Shown here piece by piece: positions 24,952-35,140 of a stretch of DNA of 42,037 nt. Every line of letters begins with the position of its first letter. Position 1 is the stretch's first letter. Position numbers and translations under genes: made by a program. The stretch covers positions 1 to 42,037 of the forward strand of contig JAKQHR010000132.1 in the NCBI GenBank assembly GCA_029557905.1, read 5' to 3'. The stretch is from Verrucomicrobiota bacterium (GTDB taxonomy: Bacteria; Verrucomicrobiota; Kiritimatiellia; JAKQHR01). The notes beneath the pieces were generated by a model that was given only the letters and a program-made list of their open reading frames with translations, had not been told where the DNA came from and did no database searches.

Positions 24952-25904
24952 GCGCTCTATTCCGTCTTTATTGCTTGAAATTGCTGTCTTCAGGTCTGTT
25001 TTGGTCTGCGGTTGTCTGTCTGGGAATAGAGGCCAGATGCCTGAAAACACTCCCCTCGCGTTTCTTCAGTCATGAGGTGGATACTCTCCTTTATAATTTG
25101 CAGACGAGAAATTATGATGCTGAAACCCTTGTTCTTGGAGACAGCGTGGCCCGGCAGATAGCCCTTTATCTCGCTGCTGAGGGAGAGGCGGATTTCCTGC
25201 AGCTGACAACGAACGGCGCCCTTCAGATGGCGGGGCAGTACTATATTCTGCAGCGCTATCTGGAGAGGAACAGGGCCCCCGAAAATGTGATCCTTTTGAA
25301 GCATCGGCCTCTTCATGGCAATCTGAACCGTCCGGCAACGGAGAACTATGTGCAGCGCTGTTTTACGCGATGGCATGAAATTGCGGAAATGACCCGGTAT
25401 ACCGGCAGTCCGGCCTTTGGACTGCGCGCGCTGAGCTATCGAATGGCCACGGCAAAATACCGGCTGCATCTTCAGGAACTTGTTCCGTGGCTGCCGGCGC
25501 ATGCAGTTGTGGATGATCCGGAAAGACTGAACGAGCCCGCCGACGGGGAAAACCCGATGCGGCTGCCGGTGCGCATGCTTTCTCCCGGACAGAGAATCTC
25601 CGTTTCGGAACGCTATTTCCTGAAAATGATTGACCTCTGCAGCCGCAATAATATACGTCTCGGCTATCTGCCATGTCCGATGCCGGATGAGCAATGGAAG
25701 GATTATCAGACAGGCCCGGCACACGCGCGTCTTGTGGCCCGCCTGGGTGAAATCTCGCAGGCGTATCCCGGCCTGCGATATATAACAGAAATCAAAACGT
25801 ACCCCGCAGACTGGTTTATTGACGGGGTGCATGTCAGGAAGGCGAGGCTGCCCCGTGTGGCGGCGGATTACGCCCAAATGATGAATGAAATGATGCAGCC
25901 ATGA
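24948..25904 (+). CDS. Membrane-anchored SGNH-type acyltransferase-like protein, paralogue 3
   Basis: The 318-residue protein has the same plan as paralogue 2: transmembrane anchor at about 10-28, GDSVARQ with Ser66, Asn89-Gly90 in block II, and DGVH at 292-295. The middle loop (about residues 180-215) is the most divergent part among the three copies and may set acceptor choice. It is joined by ATGA overlaps both to paralogue 2 and to the PA14 gene, so at least five genes from MBOAT to the GT-C protein form one transcription unit. Confidence 0.8.
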   Translation: MSALFRLYCLKLLSSGLFWSAVVCLGIEARCLKTLPSRFFSHEVDTLLYNLQTRNYDAETLVLGDSVARQIALYLAAEGEADFLQLTTNGALQMAGQYYILQRYLERNRAPENVILLKHRPLHGNLNRPATENYVQRCFTRWHEIAEMTRYTGSPAFGLRALSYRMATAKYRLHLQELVPWLPAHAVVDDPERLNEPADGENPMRLPVRMLSPGQRISVSERYFLKMIDLCSRNNIRLGYLPCPMPDEQWKDYQTGPAHARLVARLGEISQAYPGLRYITEIKTYPADWFIDGVHVRKARLPRVAADYAQMMNEMMQP

Positions 25905-26788
25905 AAATACAACAATATCTGCAACGCGAGAAACAGATTCACAAGGCATGGGCAAAACTGAACAAGGCCGCAGATGCTCTTGAGTCGACGCGCGCGCTGG
26001 TTCTGCTGGCCGGGGCCCTCAGCGACCTGCGGGGCGACATGCCGTCCGGGGGAATTGCGGAAATGGCCGGCCAGGCCGGGCTCACCGCCGCGGAACAGGA
26101 ACAGATCGAGGGCCTTCTGACCGGGGAGAAAGATGGCGCCGATACCGGCATGCACAACATTGGAGCCCTCATTGCTCTGCTCTGGAGAATTATCCGGGAG
26201 GAGCGCCTTCACCTGATGATGAATGCTCCGCGTGGTGCGCTCTTCCTGCGAAGGATGCTGCAGGTGGCCCTGCTTGCCGCGGGCGTTTTTGCCGCCGCGC
26301 TTCTGATTCGCGCCGGCTGTTATGCGGTGCGGCTGGCGGCATATAATGGATGCAGGGTGACCTACTATCGTGGCACGGATTTTAATCAGAAGATCGGCGT
26401 CAGCGTTGAGCCGGCTTTGCGCGCGGGTTACAAAAGGAACAGGCCCTTCTGGTATGCTCCGGCTTCAAAGTGGTCCGCCCGCTGGGAGGCGGATCTGAAG
26501 GTGCCCGACGATGATGTTTACAGTTTCTTCACACAGTCCGATGACGGTCTGCGGCTGTATATTGATGATGACCTTCTAGTGGACAGCTGGAAGGATCAGG
26601 AATGGCGCACCAGCGGGCAGCATGCTGAAATAAGGCTCTCATCAGGATTTCATCGCATCAGGGTTGAACACTATTTCCGCTCTGGTTCAGCGGCGATTGT
26701 AGTGAAATGGGCCGGAGGCTCTGTTCCTAAGAACACGGTCTTGGAATACCCGTATCTTCAGAAGCCCGGCGGAAGACTTCATGATTAA
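25901..26788 (+). CDS. Membrane-anchored PA14-domain protein
   Basis: The 295-residue protein has a helical N-terminal part of about 118 residues without a signal peptide (probably cytoplasmic). One transmembrane helix covers about 119-139, and a PA14 domain covers about 150-290. The PA14 core is clear: SFFTQSDDGLRLYIDDDLLV and then W-K-D-Q, followed by G-F-H-R-I-R-V-E and a final V-V-K-W. PA14 domains bind sugars in several glycosidases and adhesins, so glycan recognition outside the membrane fits the surrounding acetylation and glycosyltransferase genes. The topology is inferred. It overlaps the SGNH3 gene by 4 nt and the GT-C gene by 8 nt. Confidence 0.8.
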   Translation: MKIQQYLQREKQIHKAWAKLNKAADALESTRALVLLAGALSDLRGDMPSGGIAEMAGQAGLTAAEQEQIEGLLTGEKDGADTGMHNIGALIALLWRIIREERLHLMMNAPRGALFLRRMLQVALLAAGVFAAALLIRAGCYAVRLAAYNGCRVTYYRGTDFNQKIGVSVEPALRAGYKRNRPFWYAPASKWSARWEADLKVPDDDVYSFFTQSDDGLRLYIDDDLLVDSWKDQEWRTSGQHAEIRLSSGFHRIRVEHYFRSGSAAIVVKWAGGSVPKNTVLEYPYLQKPGGRLHD

Positions 26789-28361
26789 AGCGGAATTAAA
26801 CAGAGCAGTTCTGATCGGTGCCTGCATCATAGGGGTTGCTTTCATTTCGGTTCTGGCCGTGGGATTATGCGCGCGCGAACCGATGATCGGCGACGAAGTG
26901 ATTCACTATTACATGCTCGTCAATCAGGCTGAACAGCTCCCCGCTCCGACCGTGGAGGCGCATATCCCTCTGGGCACCGGCAAGGTGTACAAACGCTATT
27001 ATCCTCACGTGTTCCTCTGGCATTATATCGGGGCGCTGTTTTGGAAAATGGCCGGAGGAAAATTCTGGGGTGTTCAGCTTTACCAGTCGCTGTTCTGGCT
27101 CCAGTATCTGGTCGTCGGCATGCTTCTTGCACAGCAGGCCGACCCGGAGAGGAAGTGGGGTGTCCCTGTTTATACCGCGCTGCTGGCCAGCCTCCCGATC
27201 AGTCTCATATTTTCCGTGGCGTTTTATCAGGATGTGGCCGCCACGGCCCAGATCATGACTTCCTTTTATCTTCTTCGTCGTGGCCGCGCGCTGGCGGCGG
27301 CGGTGTTTCTGGGCATAGCGCTTGCGCTTAAGGTCACCGTATTCATTATGCTTCCGGCATTCATTGTCTGCCTGATCATGTTTGGCCGGCACAGCGTGTC
27401 GTGGCCGAGGCTTCTGGTTCGCGCGGCGGCCGCCCTGATGATCATTGCGGCCTTGTGCTGGCCGATGGCCAAAGGACTGCATTACTGCGGATTTGCCTAT
27501 TATCCCACAACCATGCTTCAGCTCTATGCAAAGAAACTGGGACTTGTGAAAGACATGGCTGTCGTGCGGTCCGTCAAGCCGGGCGATACAGAGGAGCATC
27601 GCGTGAATCTGCCGGTGACCGGGGCTCGATCTGTTCAGGAAGTGGTCAATCATCCGGGCGATCTGAGGATAACCAGAAACTGGCTGATCTATTTCGGCGG
27701 AGTCATGTGGGTGGTGGCGGCGGGAGGGCTGCTTGCTGTTTTGCGCCCAGGGACCAAACCGCTGCGCATGGCCGGCGGATGGGCGTTGGCGGTGGGCGCA
27801 TGGTACATTCTGATTACGGCCCTCCATATGTGCAATTCTCCCGATGCGCGCTTTTTTCTTCCGGGCGTTGTGCTGGCGATGCTCCCGTTTGCGCTTATGT
27901 TCAGCCGGTGGCCCATGGCCAGGATTTGGGTGCCGCTCATGCTGGCTGTGTCGCTGGCCCAGAGCGGGGTCGTGCTGGCGAAGACACATCAGCTGAGGAG
28001 AATATCCCCCGAACTGCAGCAGACCGTGGAATTTCTAAAAGACAATCCCCCGGTTCCTCACGGCGTGTTCATGTATCCCGAAGGGAACTATCGCCTGTTT
28101 CCGGTCCGGCATGACTGGTATCTGGGTTTCCGCCTCAAAGAATTCTGGATGGCGGATAATGATGTCCGAATCCAGATGCTCCGCAGCGCGGATCTGGGAG
28201 CGATCGTCATCAAGAAACACCTGATTGGCCGTCTGGACGACAAGATGTCGAATCTGGGCATTTATCCCGACTTTTTCGTTCGGGACATCTCGGCCGATTC
28301 GAGGTTTGTCCGGGTGTTTGAGAACAGCGGATTCACTGTGTATTCTGTTCCCGCAGAGTGA
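26781..28361 (+). CDS. GT-C-type polytopic glycosyltransferase-like protein
   Basis: The 526-residue protein has about 10-12 transmembrane helices in the first 400 residues and a soluble C-terminal part of about 110 residues. The first outside loop carries an acidic pair, Asp38-Glu39 (IGDEVIHYY), in the place where ArnT/PMT-like GT-C enzymes have their catalytic acids. Such enzymes use lipid-phosphate sugars on the outer face of the membrane. The donor and acceptor are unknown. It closes the MBOAT/SGNH/PA14 run. An 87-nt gap follows before the GT2 gene. Confidence 0.75.
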   Translation: MIKAELNRAVLIGACIIGVAFISVLAVGLCAREPMIGDEVIHYYMLVNQAEQLPAPTVEAHIPLGTGKVYKRYYPHVFLWHYIGALFWKMAGGKFWGVQLYQSLFWLQYLVVGMLLAQQADPERKWGVPVYTALLASLPISLIFSVAFYQDVAATAQIMTSFYLLRRGRALAAAVFLGIALALKVTVFIMLPAFIVCLIMFGRHSVSWPRLLVRAAAALMIIAALCWPMAKGLHYCGFAYYPTTMLQLYAKKLGLVKDMAVVRSVKPGDTEEHRVNLPVTGARSVQEVVNHPGDLRITRNWLIYFGGVMWVVAAGGLLAVLRPGTKPLRMAGGWALAVGAWYILITALHMCNSPDARFFLPGVVLAMLPFALMFSRWPMARIWVPLMLAVSLAQSGVVLAKTHQLRRISPELQQTVEFLKDNPPVPHGVFMYPEGNYRLFPVRHDWYLGFRLKEFWMADNDVRIQMLRSADLGAIVIKKHLIGRLDDKMSNLGIYPDFFVRDISADSRFVRVFENSGFTVYSVPAE

Positions 28362-28448
28362 AAACAGCGGCACGAGCCTTCATAATTCCGCATTTTGCGA
28401 GCCTTTTTTATTCGTGCAGAGGCGATCTGTTTGTTATGTAATGAGCCC

Positions 28449-29204
28449 ATGAAGGAAACCATTGTTATTGTTCCCGCCTACAACGAGGAACTGAACATCA
28501 AAACACTCCTGGATGAAGTCAGGTCGGCGGGGCCGGACCTGGATGTGGTTATTCTGAATGACGGGTCTCTGGACCGGACTGCGGAGGCCGCGCGCCGGAG
28601 CGGGGCCAAAGTGATTGATCTGCCCTGCAATCTGGGCGTTGGCGGCGCGGTCCAGGCCGGATTCAGTTATGCCTATGAGAACGGCTATCAGTATGCCGTT
28701 CGCATTGACGGGGATGGACAGCATCCGCCGTCTGAAATTCCGCGACTGCTGGAGGCGATAAAATCGAGCGAGGCTGATTTAATCCTTGGTTCTCGTTTTC
28801 TGGGCGAGAAGTCCTACGGTTCAACCCGTCTGCGCTACTGCGGCATCTATCTGCTGGCCCAGTTTCTTTCACTGATCTGCCGGCGGAAGGTCACCGATCC
28901 CACTTCGGGATTTCAGGCGCTCCGCCGCCCTCTGATGTATTTTTTCAGCCAGGCCTATCCGATGGATTACCCCGAACCCGAAGCCCTTGCCCTGATGCGG
29001 AGACAGGGCTATGACTTCGCCGAAGTGCCCGCTGTTTTCCGCGAGCGGCAGGCGGGAGTGTCCTCCATTCAGGGCTGGGGAACGCTCTATTATATGCTGA
29101 AGGTATTTCTGGCGCTGATTGTGGATCGCGCGCGTTCTGTCGATCCCCGGCTTTCCAGGCAAAGAGTAATGGAGGCAATGCAGCATGGGCGCGATGGATA
29201 TTAA
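28449..29204 (+). CDS. Glycosyltransferase family 2 (dolichyl-phosphate mannosyltransferase-like)
   Basis: The 251-residue GT-A fold protein begins ETIVIVPAYNEELNI, followed by VVILNDGSLDRT near residue 33. NLGVGGAVQAGFSYA near 61 and the DxD motif in RIDGDGQHPP (Asp87, Asp89) come next. This subfamily transfers a sugar to a polyprenyl phosphate and commonly sits beside DUF2304 membrane proteins, as here (20-nt overlap). It could supply lipid-linked sugars to the neighbouring GT-C proteins. The frame is open upstream, but ATG 28449 starts at the conserved strand. Confidence 0.92.
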   Translation: MKETIVIVPAYNEELNIKTLLDEVRSAGPDLDVVILNDGSLDRTAEAARRSGAKVIDLPCNLGVGGAVQAGFSYAYENGYQYAVRIDGDGQHPPSEIPRLLEAIKSSEADLILGSRFLGEKSYGSTRLRYCGIYLLAQFLSLICRRKVTDPTSGFQALRRPLMYFFSQAYPMDYPEPEALALMRRQGYDFAEVPAVFRERQAGVSSIQGWGTLYYMLKVFLALIVDRARSVDPRLSRQRVMEAMQHGRDGY

Positions 29205-29763
29205 TGCATATCTGACCGGATGGCAGACGGCCATTGTGCCGCGAATTCTGATTGGCCTGCTGGGCCTGCTGATTGTTCTGATCCTTGCCCGCACCATACG
29301 CTCAAAAAGAATTTCACTCGTGCCGGCCATTCTCTGGTCCCTGGCGGCCGCCGTGCTGATCATTTTCTCGCTGTTCCCGCAGCAGCTGATTCGAACCGTG
29401 ATCAGCACGGAATACGTGATGCGCATGCGTATCATGATGGGGTTTGTGAGTCTGCTGGTGCTTTTGATTACTCTGGAATCCACCCGGCAGGCGCGCCTGC
29501 AGGAGCGATATGCGCTGTTATGGGTGGCCACGGCGCTGGTTATTCTGATCTGCGCCTTCTTCCCCAGCGTCGTGAATCTCCTCCGCCTGCTGATGGGAAT
29601 GAACTATACGGCAGCGGTAGTCTCCGTGGCTTTCACGTTCCTGACACTGGTGCTTTTCCATTTTTCAATATCCATGTCCATTTCTCAGGCGAAACAGGCG
29701 CGCATCGCGCAGAAACTGGCTCTGCTTGAGACGCGGGTGCGTGAACTGGAAGAAAGACGCTGA
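29185..29763 (+). CDS. DUF2304 membrane protein
   Basis: The 192-residue protein has an N-terminal helix followed by about four further transmembrane segments and a C-terminal coiled coil (LLETRVRELEERR). DUF2304 proteins pair with polyprenyl-phosphate glycosyltransferases and often function as their membrane component. The overlap with the GT2 gene by 20 nt fits. The gene seems to contain an internal duplication, since the two halves each hold two helices followed by LFPQ/FFPS. It ends 4 nt from the convergent GT-C gene. Confidence 0.85.
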   Translation: MGAMDINAYLTGWQTAIVPRILIGLLGLLIVLILARTIRSKRISLVPAILWSLAAAVLIIFSLFPQQLIRTVISTEYVMRMRIMMGFVSLLVLLITLESTRQARLQERYALLWVATALVILICAFFPSVVNLLRLLMGMNYTAAVVSVAFTFLTLVLFHFSISMSISQAKQARIAQKLALLETRVRELEERR

Positions 29764-29767
29764 AGCA

Positions 29768-32101
29768 TCAGTCCTGCGACTGCACTTCGAAGGTGACGGA
29801 ATGAATCAGCGCTCCAAGATCCTTCTTGAATCCACGGATTCCGTCGCGCGCCGGATTGTAAGGATGGACAGAGTAGATTCGGTAATTTCCGGTTTCCCCT
29901 GACATCAGGCGGTCGGGCGGCCGGGTCAAAGATACAGAAACCGTGCAGATGCTGTTGCTGATGTCCAGAAAGGCAGCTTCATCGCTCCATGGCGGCATGA
30001 TGAGCAGGGTCTGTGTTTTTCCATCCTGCCGGTTTGCTGCGCACGTCAGGGTCAGGGTCACAGCCTCTCCCTGCAAAGGCATCGGGCCGATCAGGCCGCT
30101 CCCTTCACGGCTCCACCGGGCGGGCAGGTTCAGGCCTGCTGTATCCTTCAGGGGGATGTCTGTGCGCCCCCAGGGCCCCCGGAAGCCCAGAACTCCGCTT
30201 CCCATGACGCGCGTATAGCGGCGGGTCCATTCGGAATCATTCAGCCGCCGGCTTTTCAGCAGCGTCAGTGTCATCGGGTATTCCTTTTCCACCGCCGGCA
30301 GCGCCCTCTTGCTGTGGATGTGCGGCAGATGGAATTGATATGTTTGAACGGGGACCAGAACAGCGTCCTGTTCCAGAACCGCATGGGTTTCATAAGCGCT
30401 CAGGAAAAGCACGCGTCTGCCATCCGCCTGTGCCATTAAATGGGGGATGGCGGCACCCGCGTCATGAACCCGTCCGGGTCCGATCCCGAGCACGCGGCTG
30501 CCGGGAACCGCGGCCAGCGGAATGCTCCATGGGTGATAATCAATGATGGCAAGATCACTGCCAATGACATCGCGCATGCTTTGAACATACGCCCGACTGC
30601 CTTTTTCATTTCGGAGCAGCCAGGGGGCGGGCCATCGAACGGCATTCAGCAGGCCCAGAACCAGAACTGTGATTACGCCTGCGCCTGCAGCCAGACGGAG
30701 GGGCCGGCCTTTCAGTCGGCCGGCTGTCCAGTCGGCGATGACTCCTCCTCCGCATACGGCCGGCGGAAGAAGGAGCATAAGGGTTCCCAGAAGTCTTCGC
30801 TGACTCCACAAACCCACAAGTTCGGCTCCTTTCAGATAGAGATTCACCGGCAGGACGAGCAGGGCCAGAAGCAGGATCAGCAGGCCGGCATGCTGCCTTC
30901 TGTGGAGCAGAACCGCAAGCAGCAGGATCCCAAGCAGCAATTCAAGATGCAGCCCCATGGCCGAATGTGCATCCAGCAGCCCCTGGGCCACCACATGCTT
31001 CTGGTGCCAGAAAACGAGCGAGCAGAACAGCGGGATGGCGGCTGCGCAAACAGCGCCCAGCCGGGGTAAAACGCCTGATTCCAGCACGGTTGAAAGCAGC
31101 ATTAACGTCCGGCGACGGAACAGGAGAAGCAGGGAACCCGCGGCCAGAATGGCCGCCAGATACACCATCAGAAGCCAGTGTGTGGCTCCGAGGCGGAAGA
31201 AACTCAGGAGGCTGCCCACTGCAAGACCCCCGTAAGGCTTGCAAATAAACTGGGTTTGCCAGAACAGGGGGAGCAGTCCTGCGGGGAAAAAGAGCGCGGC
31301 CGAAGAAATTCTCCGGTTCCCGTCTGGCGGGAGCATCAGGACGGCGATCAGCAGCGGCAGAGCGATGACAAGAAAAGAGACATGATAGCTGATCATGAGA
31401 CCAAGCGCAAAGCACAGCGCGCGCCGCGGAATGGTATTTTTATCAAGCAGCAGATTCACCAGCGAGAGGCAGAGAAGCGATCCGGCCACGGCTTCGGAAT
31501 ACCACCCGCGGAATATCCAGACGGGCAGGGGAGTGGAAAAGAAAAGCACCCATGCAAGAAGCATGCCCGGCCATCGCCCGCGCGCAATTCCAAGGCACAT
31601 CAGGGTGAGAAGCGTCAAAATCCCAAGCACAGGAATCAGCCCGTCTGCCGCTGGGCCGGGGATAATCAGATCGAGTCCGTTTGCGGTGAAGGGCAGCAGC
31701 GGATAATAAAACGGCCTTGTCATGCAGCTGGTCAGGTCGTCCAGCGCATAGGATTGGTCGCGGGTCAGGCGGCCGTGTCCCGTCATGTTCGGGCGGAAAA
31801 GAAAAGCCGCGCGGTGCGGCTCCGGAACCTGCAGAAGAAGCTCATCGGTTTCAAACAGCGGCCGTCCCTCGTGCATGGCCTGCGCCATCAGGCGGTAGGC
31901 GCTGTCATCAAGTCCGGTGAGCGCCTCCTGATGCGGGCGGAGCAGCAGAATGCTTCCGCTGAGCAGCAGCAGTGCGGCCAGAATGCCTCCACCGCCTTTC
32001 AGTTTCGCGTAAAACATCCGAATCACAGGCCGCAGAAGGAAGAACAGCGCCCCGGCAAGCAGTCCGAGAGAGAGGAGGGAATATATGGTGACCGCCATCA
32101 T
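29768..32101 (-). CDS. Large polytopic GT-C-like membrane protein
   Basis: The 777-residue protein has roughly 12 transmembrane helices in the first 540 residues, then a soluble C-terminal domain of about 230 residues. After the second helix comes an acidic pair, Asp65-Asp66 in TGLDDSAYRLM, resembling GT-C catalytic loops. No more specific family is recognised. ATG 32101 overlaps the GT4 stop (ATGA), so it is translated with the two glycosyltransferases upstream. It probably transfers a lipid-linked sugar outside the membrane or acts as a polymerase-like component. Sequence alone does not decide. Confidence 0.7.
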   Translation of the reverse strand: MMAVTIYSLLSLGLLAGALFFLLRPVIRMFYAKLKGGGGILAALLLLSGSILLLRPHQEALTGLDDSAYRLMAQAMHEGRPLFETDELLLQVPEPHRAAFLFRPNMTGHGRLTRDQSYALDDLTSCMTRPFYYPLLPFTANGLDLIIPGPAADGLIPVLGILTLLTLMCLGIARGRWPGMLLAWVLFFSTPLPVWIFRGWYSEAVAGSLLCLSLVNLLLDKNTIPRRALCFALGLMISYHVSFLVIALPLLIAVLMLPPDGNRRISSAALFFPAGLLPLFWQTQFICKPYGGLAVGSLLSFFRLGATHWLLMVYLAAILAAGSLLLLFRRRTLMLLSTVLESGVLPRLGAVCAAAIPLFCSLVFWHQKHVVAQGLLDAHSAMGLHLELLLGILLLAVLLHRRQHAGLLILLLALLVLPVNLYLKGAELVGLWSQRRLLGTLMLLLPPAVCGGGVIADWTAGRLKGRPLRLAAGAGVITVLVLGLLNAVRWPAPWLLRNEKGSRAYVQSMRDVIGSDLAIIDYHPWSIPLAAVPGSRVLGIGPGRVHDAGAAIPHLMAQADGRRVLFLSAYETHAVLEQDAVLVPVQTYQFHLPHIHSKRALPAVEKEYPMTLTLLKSRRLNDSEWTRRYTRVMGSGVLGFRGPWGRTDIPLKDTAGLNLPARWSREGSGLIGPMPLQGEAVTLTLTCAANRQDGKTQTLLIMPPWSDEAAFLDISNSICTVSVSLTRPPDRLMSGETGNYRIYSVHPYNPARDGIRGFKKDLGALIHSVTFEVQSQD

Positions 32102-33219
32102 ACGGCATGTGTCTCCGCTGCCCGCCGCAGAGCGGCGAGGGTTTTATCGGATGTGGCCTGCCACGAGAAACTGCCCGCATGGGCGCGACCCCTGCGGGCG
32201 ACATCCTCTCGCTCGGCATGGGGCTGATTCAGCGCATTCAGGATGACTTTGGCCAGTTCAGATGTATCTGCCGGGTCATAATACATTGCTGCCTGTCCCC
32301 CGGCTTCGGGCAGGGAACCCTTGCGCGTTGTAATCACGGGGGTCCCGGCGGACATGGCCTCGAGAACCGGCAGTCCAAAACCTTCGTAAAGCGAGGGGAA
32401 TACAAAAACTTCCGCGGCGGCATAGAGGCTGTCCAGTGCATCGCTGGAAACTCCTGACAGGCGCAGGACCCTGCCGGGATTCTTCAGCCTGTTTATTGCT
32501 TGTCGGAGACGCTCTTCGCCCAGTCTCGCCCGCCCGACGATCACCAGATTATGGGGAATGCGGTCCTCCAGCATGACAAATGCGTCCACCAGCTGATGCA
32601 GATTTTTATGCGGGTAGGAGTTGGCCACGGAAAGAATGTACGGTTTATCCCCCGCGGGATTCGGCCCGTCGGCCGGGTGATGCGGATGCGACGCCAGATG
32701 CGTCACGATTATGCGCTCGGGCCTCGCCGCGGTGTATTTCAGAATCTCCTGTTTTGAGAAATTGGAAATGGTCAGGATTCCTTCGCAGCGCCGTACGGCC
32801 AGCCGCACAAGAACATCGGTCGCAATGCGCGCCGGAAGAGTCAGGTCTTCCGGGAAGGTTTTATACTGCATGTCATAAATCGTCACGACCTGAGGGACCG
32901 GGGAAAACAGGCAGGCGGTGTAGCCGGGAGACCAGAGCACATCCGCTCCGGAAATATTTACCGCACGAGGCAGAAGAATCTGCTCCTTGAGAATGCGTTC
33001 GGATCGCCGGGAAGCCGTACATGGAATCCGTTTGAATGCGAACTGGCTGAACATCTGATAACGGCCTTTCAGGCAGGCGTCGTTTTCATTGCTGGTAAAA
33101 AGTGTGATGCGCTCGGAGGGGTATCCGGCTGCGATGCCGTCAAGAATTCTGCACAGATAGGTTTCAGAACCTCCGACCTCCCCGGGGATGAGAAACAGGG
33201 TGTTCACGCCGATGTGCAT
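32098..33219 (-). CDS. Glycosyltransferase family 4
   Basis: The 373-residue GT-B protein has the N-terminal donor loop GVNTLFLIPGEVGGSETYL, a central YILSVANSYPHKNLHQLV strand and the family EX7E site in PSLYEGFGLPVLEAM followed by GTPVI. It is a cytoplasmic retaining transferase for mannose, rhamnose or similar sugars in polysaccharide assembly; the specificity is not readable. It starts 3 nt after the GT2 stop and overlaps the GT-C gene, forming a three-gene minus-strand unit that converges on the MBOAT/GT2 unit. Confidence 0.93.
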   Translation of the reverse strand: MHIGVNTLFLIPGEVGGSETYLCRILDGIAAGYPSERITLFTSNENDACLKGRYQMFSQFAFKRIPCTASRRSERILKEQILLPRAVNISGADVLWSPGYTACLFSPVPQVVTIYDMQYKTFPEDLTLPARIATDVLVRLAVRRCEGILTISNFSKQEILKYTAARPERIIVTHLASHPHHPADGPNPAGDKPYILSVANSYPHKNLHQLVDAFVMLEDRIPHNLVIVGRARLGEERLRQAINRLKNPGRVLRLSGVSSDALDSLYAAAEVFVFPSLYEGFGLPVLEAMSAGTPVITTRKGSLPEAGGQAAMYYDPADTSELAKVILNALNQPHAEREDVARRGRAHAGSFSWQATSDKTLAALRRAAETHAV

Positions 33220-33222
33220 GAG

Positions 33223-34017
33223 TCAGTTCCCCGCCTTTCGGGCTTTCCCCATAAGCGTATAAGCTCCCACGATGCCCCAGCGGACAAACAGATGCGCCAG
33301 CGCCTGCGGGGAAACCCGCCCGGCGTCCTTCACGGCGGCATCGAATTCCTCCTTGAACTGCATGTGGAAATGCTGGCCGCTGATGGATTGCTCGTGCCAG
33401 CGGAAGGCGGCCAGGGCAGGGGGCGCAACAACAGCCGCCCCGCCGTGTTTCCAGAGGCGGAGCATAAATTCATAATCCCATGCTGCTTTCAGGGATTCAC
33501 TGAGCGGACCCGCTTTTTCAAAGGCGCTGCGCCGGAAGAACATGGCCGGCTGGGAAACATAGTTGATGCACTGAATCATAAAACGGCATGAGAATGGGAA
33601 GAACATGTGCTTGAAACCGGTTATCCCGCGGCGGATTTCCCTGTCGTGCTCATCAATGATGGTGCACCGTCCGAATACCAGAGCGGCTTTCGGATGTTTG
33701 GCGAATGCCGCGGTCACCCGCTCCAGAGTTCCGGGGGAATAAACATCATCGGCGTTCAGCCAGCAGAGGATGTCTCCGGTTGCGCGGCGCAGCCCTTTGT
33801 TAATGGCGGAAGCAGGTCCCGCATCCTGCTCGGACACCACTTCATCCAGGTCCCCGGCATATTTGCGCAGGATATCCTGCGTTCCGTCTGTGCTTGCGCC
33901 ATCCATCACAAGGTACTCCAGTTCACCCCATGCTCCGCGCTGGCGGATGACGCTTTGGATCGTGCGCTCGATGAACGCCTCTGAGTTCCGGCATGCCGTT
34001 ATGACGCTGATTTTCAT
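33223..34017 (-). CDS. Glycosyltransferase family 2 (WcaA-like)
   Basis: The 264-residue inverting GT-A enzyme starts KISVITACRNSEAFIERTI. LVMDGASTDGT near residue 36 and CWLNADD at 85-91 form the nucleotide and metal site. SQPAMFFRRSAFEKAGPLSE near 165 and WDYEFMLRLWKHGG near 189 are acceptor-side motifs of GT2 surface-glycan enzymes. It is the first gene of the minus-strand GT2-GT4-GT-C unit and is divergent from the fucose-synthase-like gene with 108 nt between the start codons. A weak promoter (TTGTTC-16-TAATCG) is possible but not convincing. Confidence 0.93.
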   Translation of the reverse strand: MKISVITACRNSEAFIERTIQSVIRQRGAWGELEYLVMDGASTDGTQDILRKYAGDLDEVVSEQDAGPASAINKGLRRATGDILCWLNADDVYSPGTLERVTAAFAKHPKAALVFGRCTIIDEHDREIRRGITGFKHMFFPFSCRFMIQCINYVSQPAMFFRRSAFEKAGPLSESLKAAWDYEFMLRLWKHGGAAVVAPPALAAFRWHEQSISGQHFHMQFKEEFDAAVKDAGRVSPQALAHLFVRWGIVGAYTLMGKARKAGN

Positions 34018-34043
34018 TTATGCCGATTATGATAAGGTTAAAC

Positions 34044-34072
34044 TTGAACAATACGATGCAAAAGATTTTAGT
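34044..34072 (+). promoter_or_regulatory. Candidate promoter for the fcl-like gene
   Basis: -35 TTGAAC (34044-34049), a 17-bp spacer and -10 TTTAGT (34067-34072). The leader would be about 45 nt. The -10 box is a weak match, so this is tentative. Confidence 0.4.
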
Positions 34073-34074
34073 AG

Positions 34075-35064
<990 letters not shown>

Positions 35065-35090
35065 TCGGGAATATTAAAGGGAAAAGAAAA

Positions 35091-35112
35091 GGGCCGGTCT
35101 TTCGACCGGCCC
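35091..35112. terminator. Bidirectional intrinsic terminator
   Basis: GGGCCGGTC (35091-35099) pairs with GACCGGCCC (35104-35112) across a TTTC loop. On the minus strand the hairpin is followed by a T-rich CTTTTCTTTTCCC run, and on the plus strand by TTCAAGTTT. It separates the convergent fcl-like and PEP-CTERM genes. Confidence 0.85.
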
Positions 35113-35140
35113 TTCAAGTTTGTATAATGAGATTTCTGAA

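Noticed and set aside
26865-27989. Minus-strand frame of 374 codons across the GT-C gene
   Set aside because: Shadow of the polytopic membrane protein gene; the composition is dominated by His/Gln/Arg.
31178-32227. Plus-strand frame of 349 codons opposite the large GT-C gene
   Set aside because: Antisense shadow; the real gene has transmembrane helices and ATGA coupling to its neighbour.
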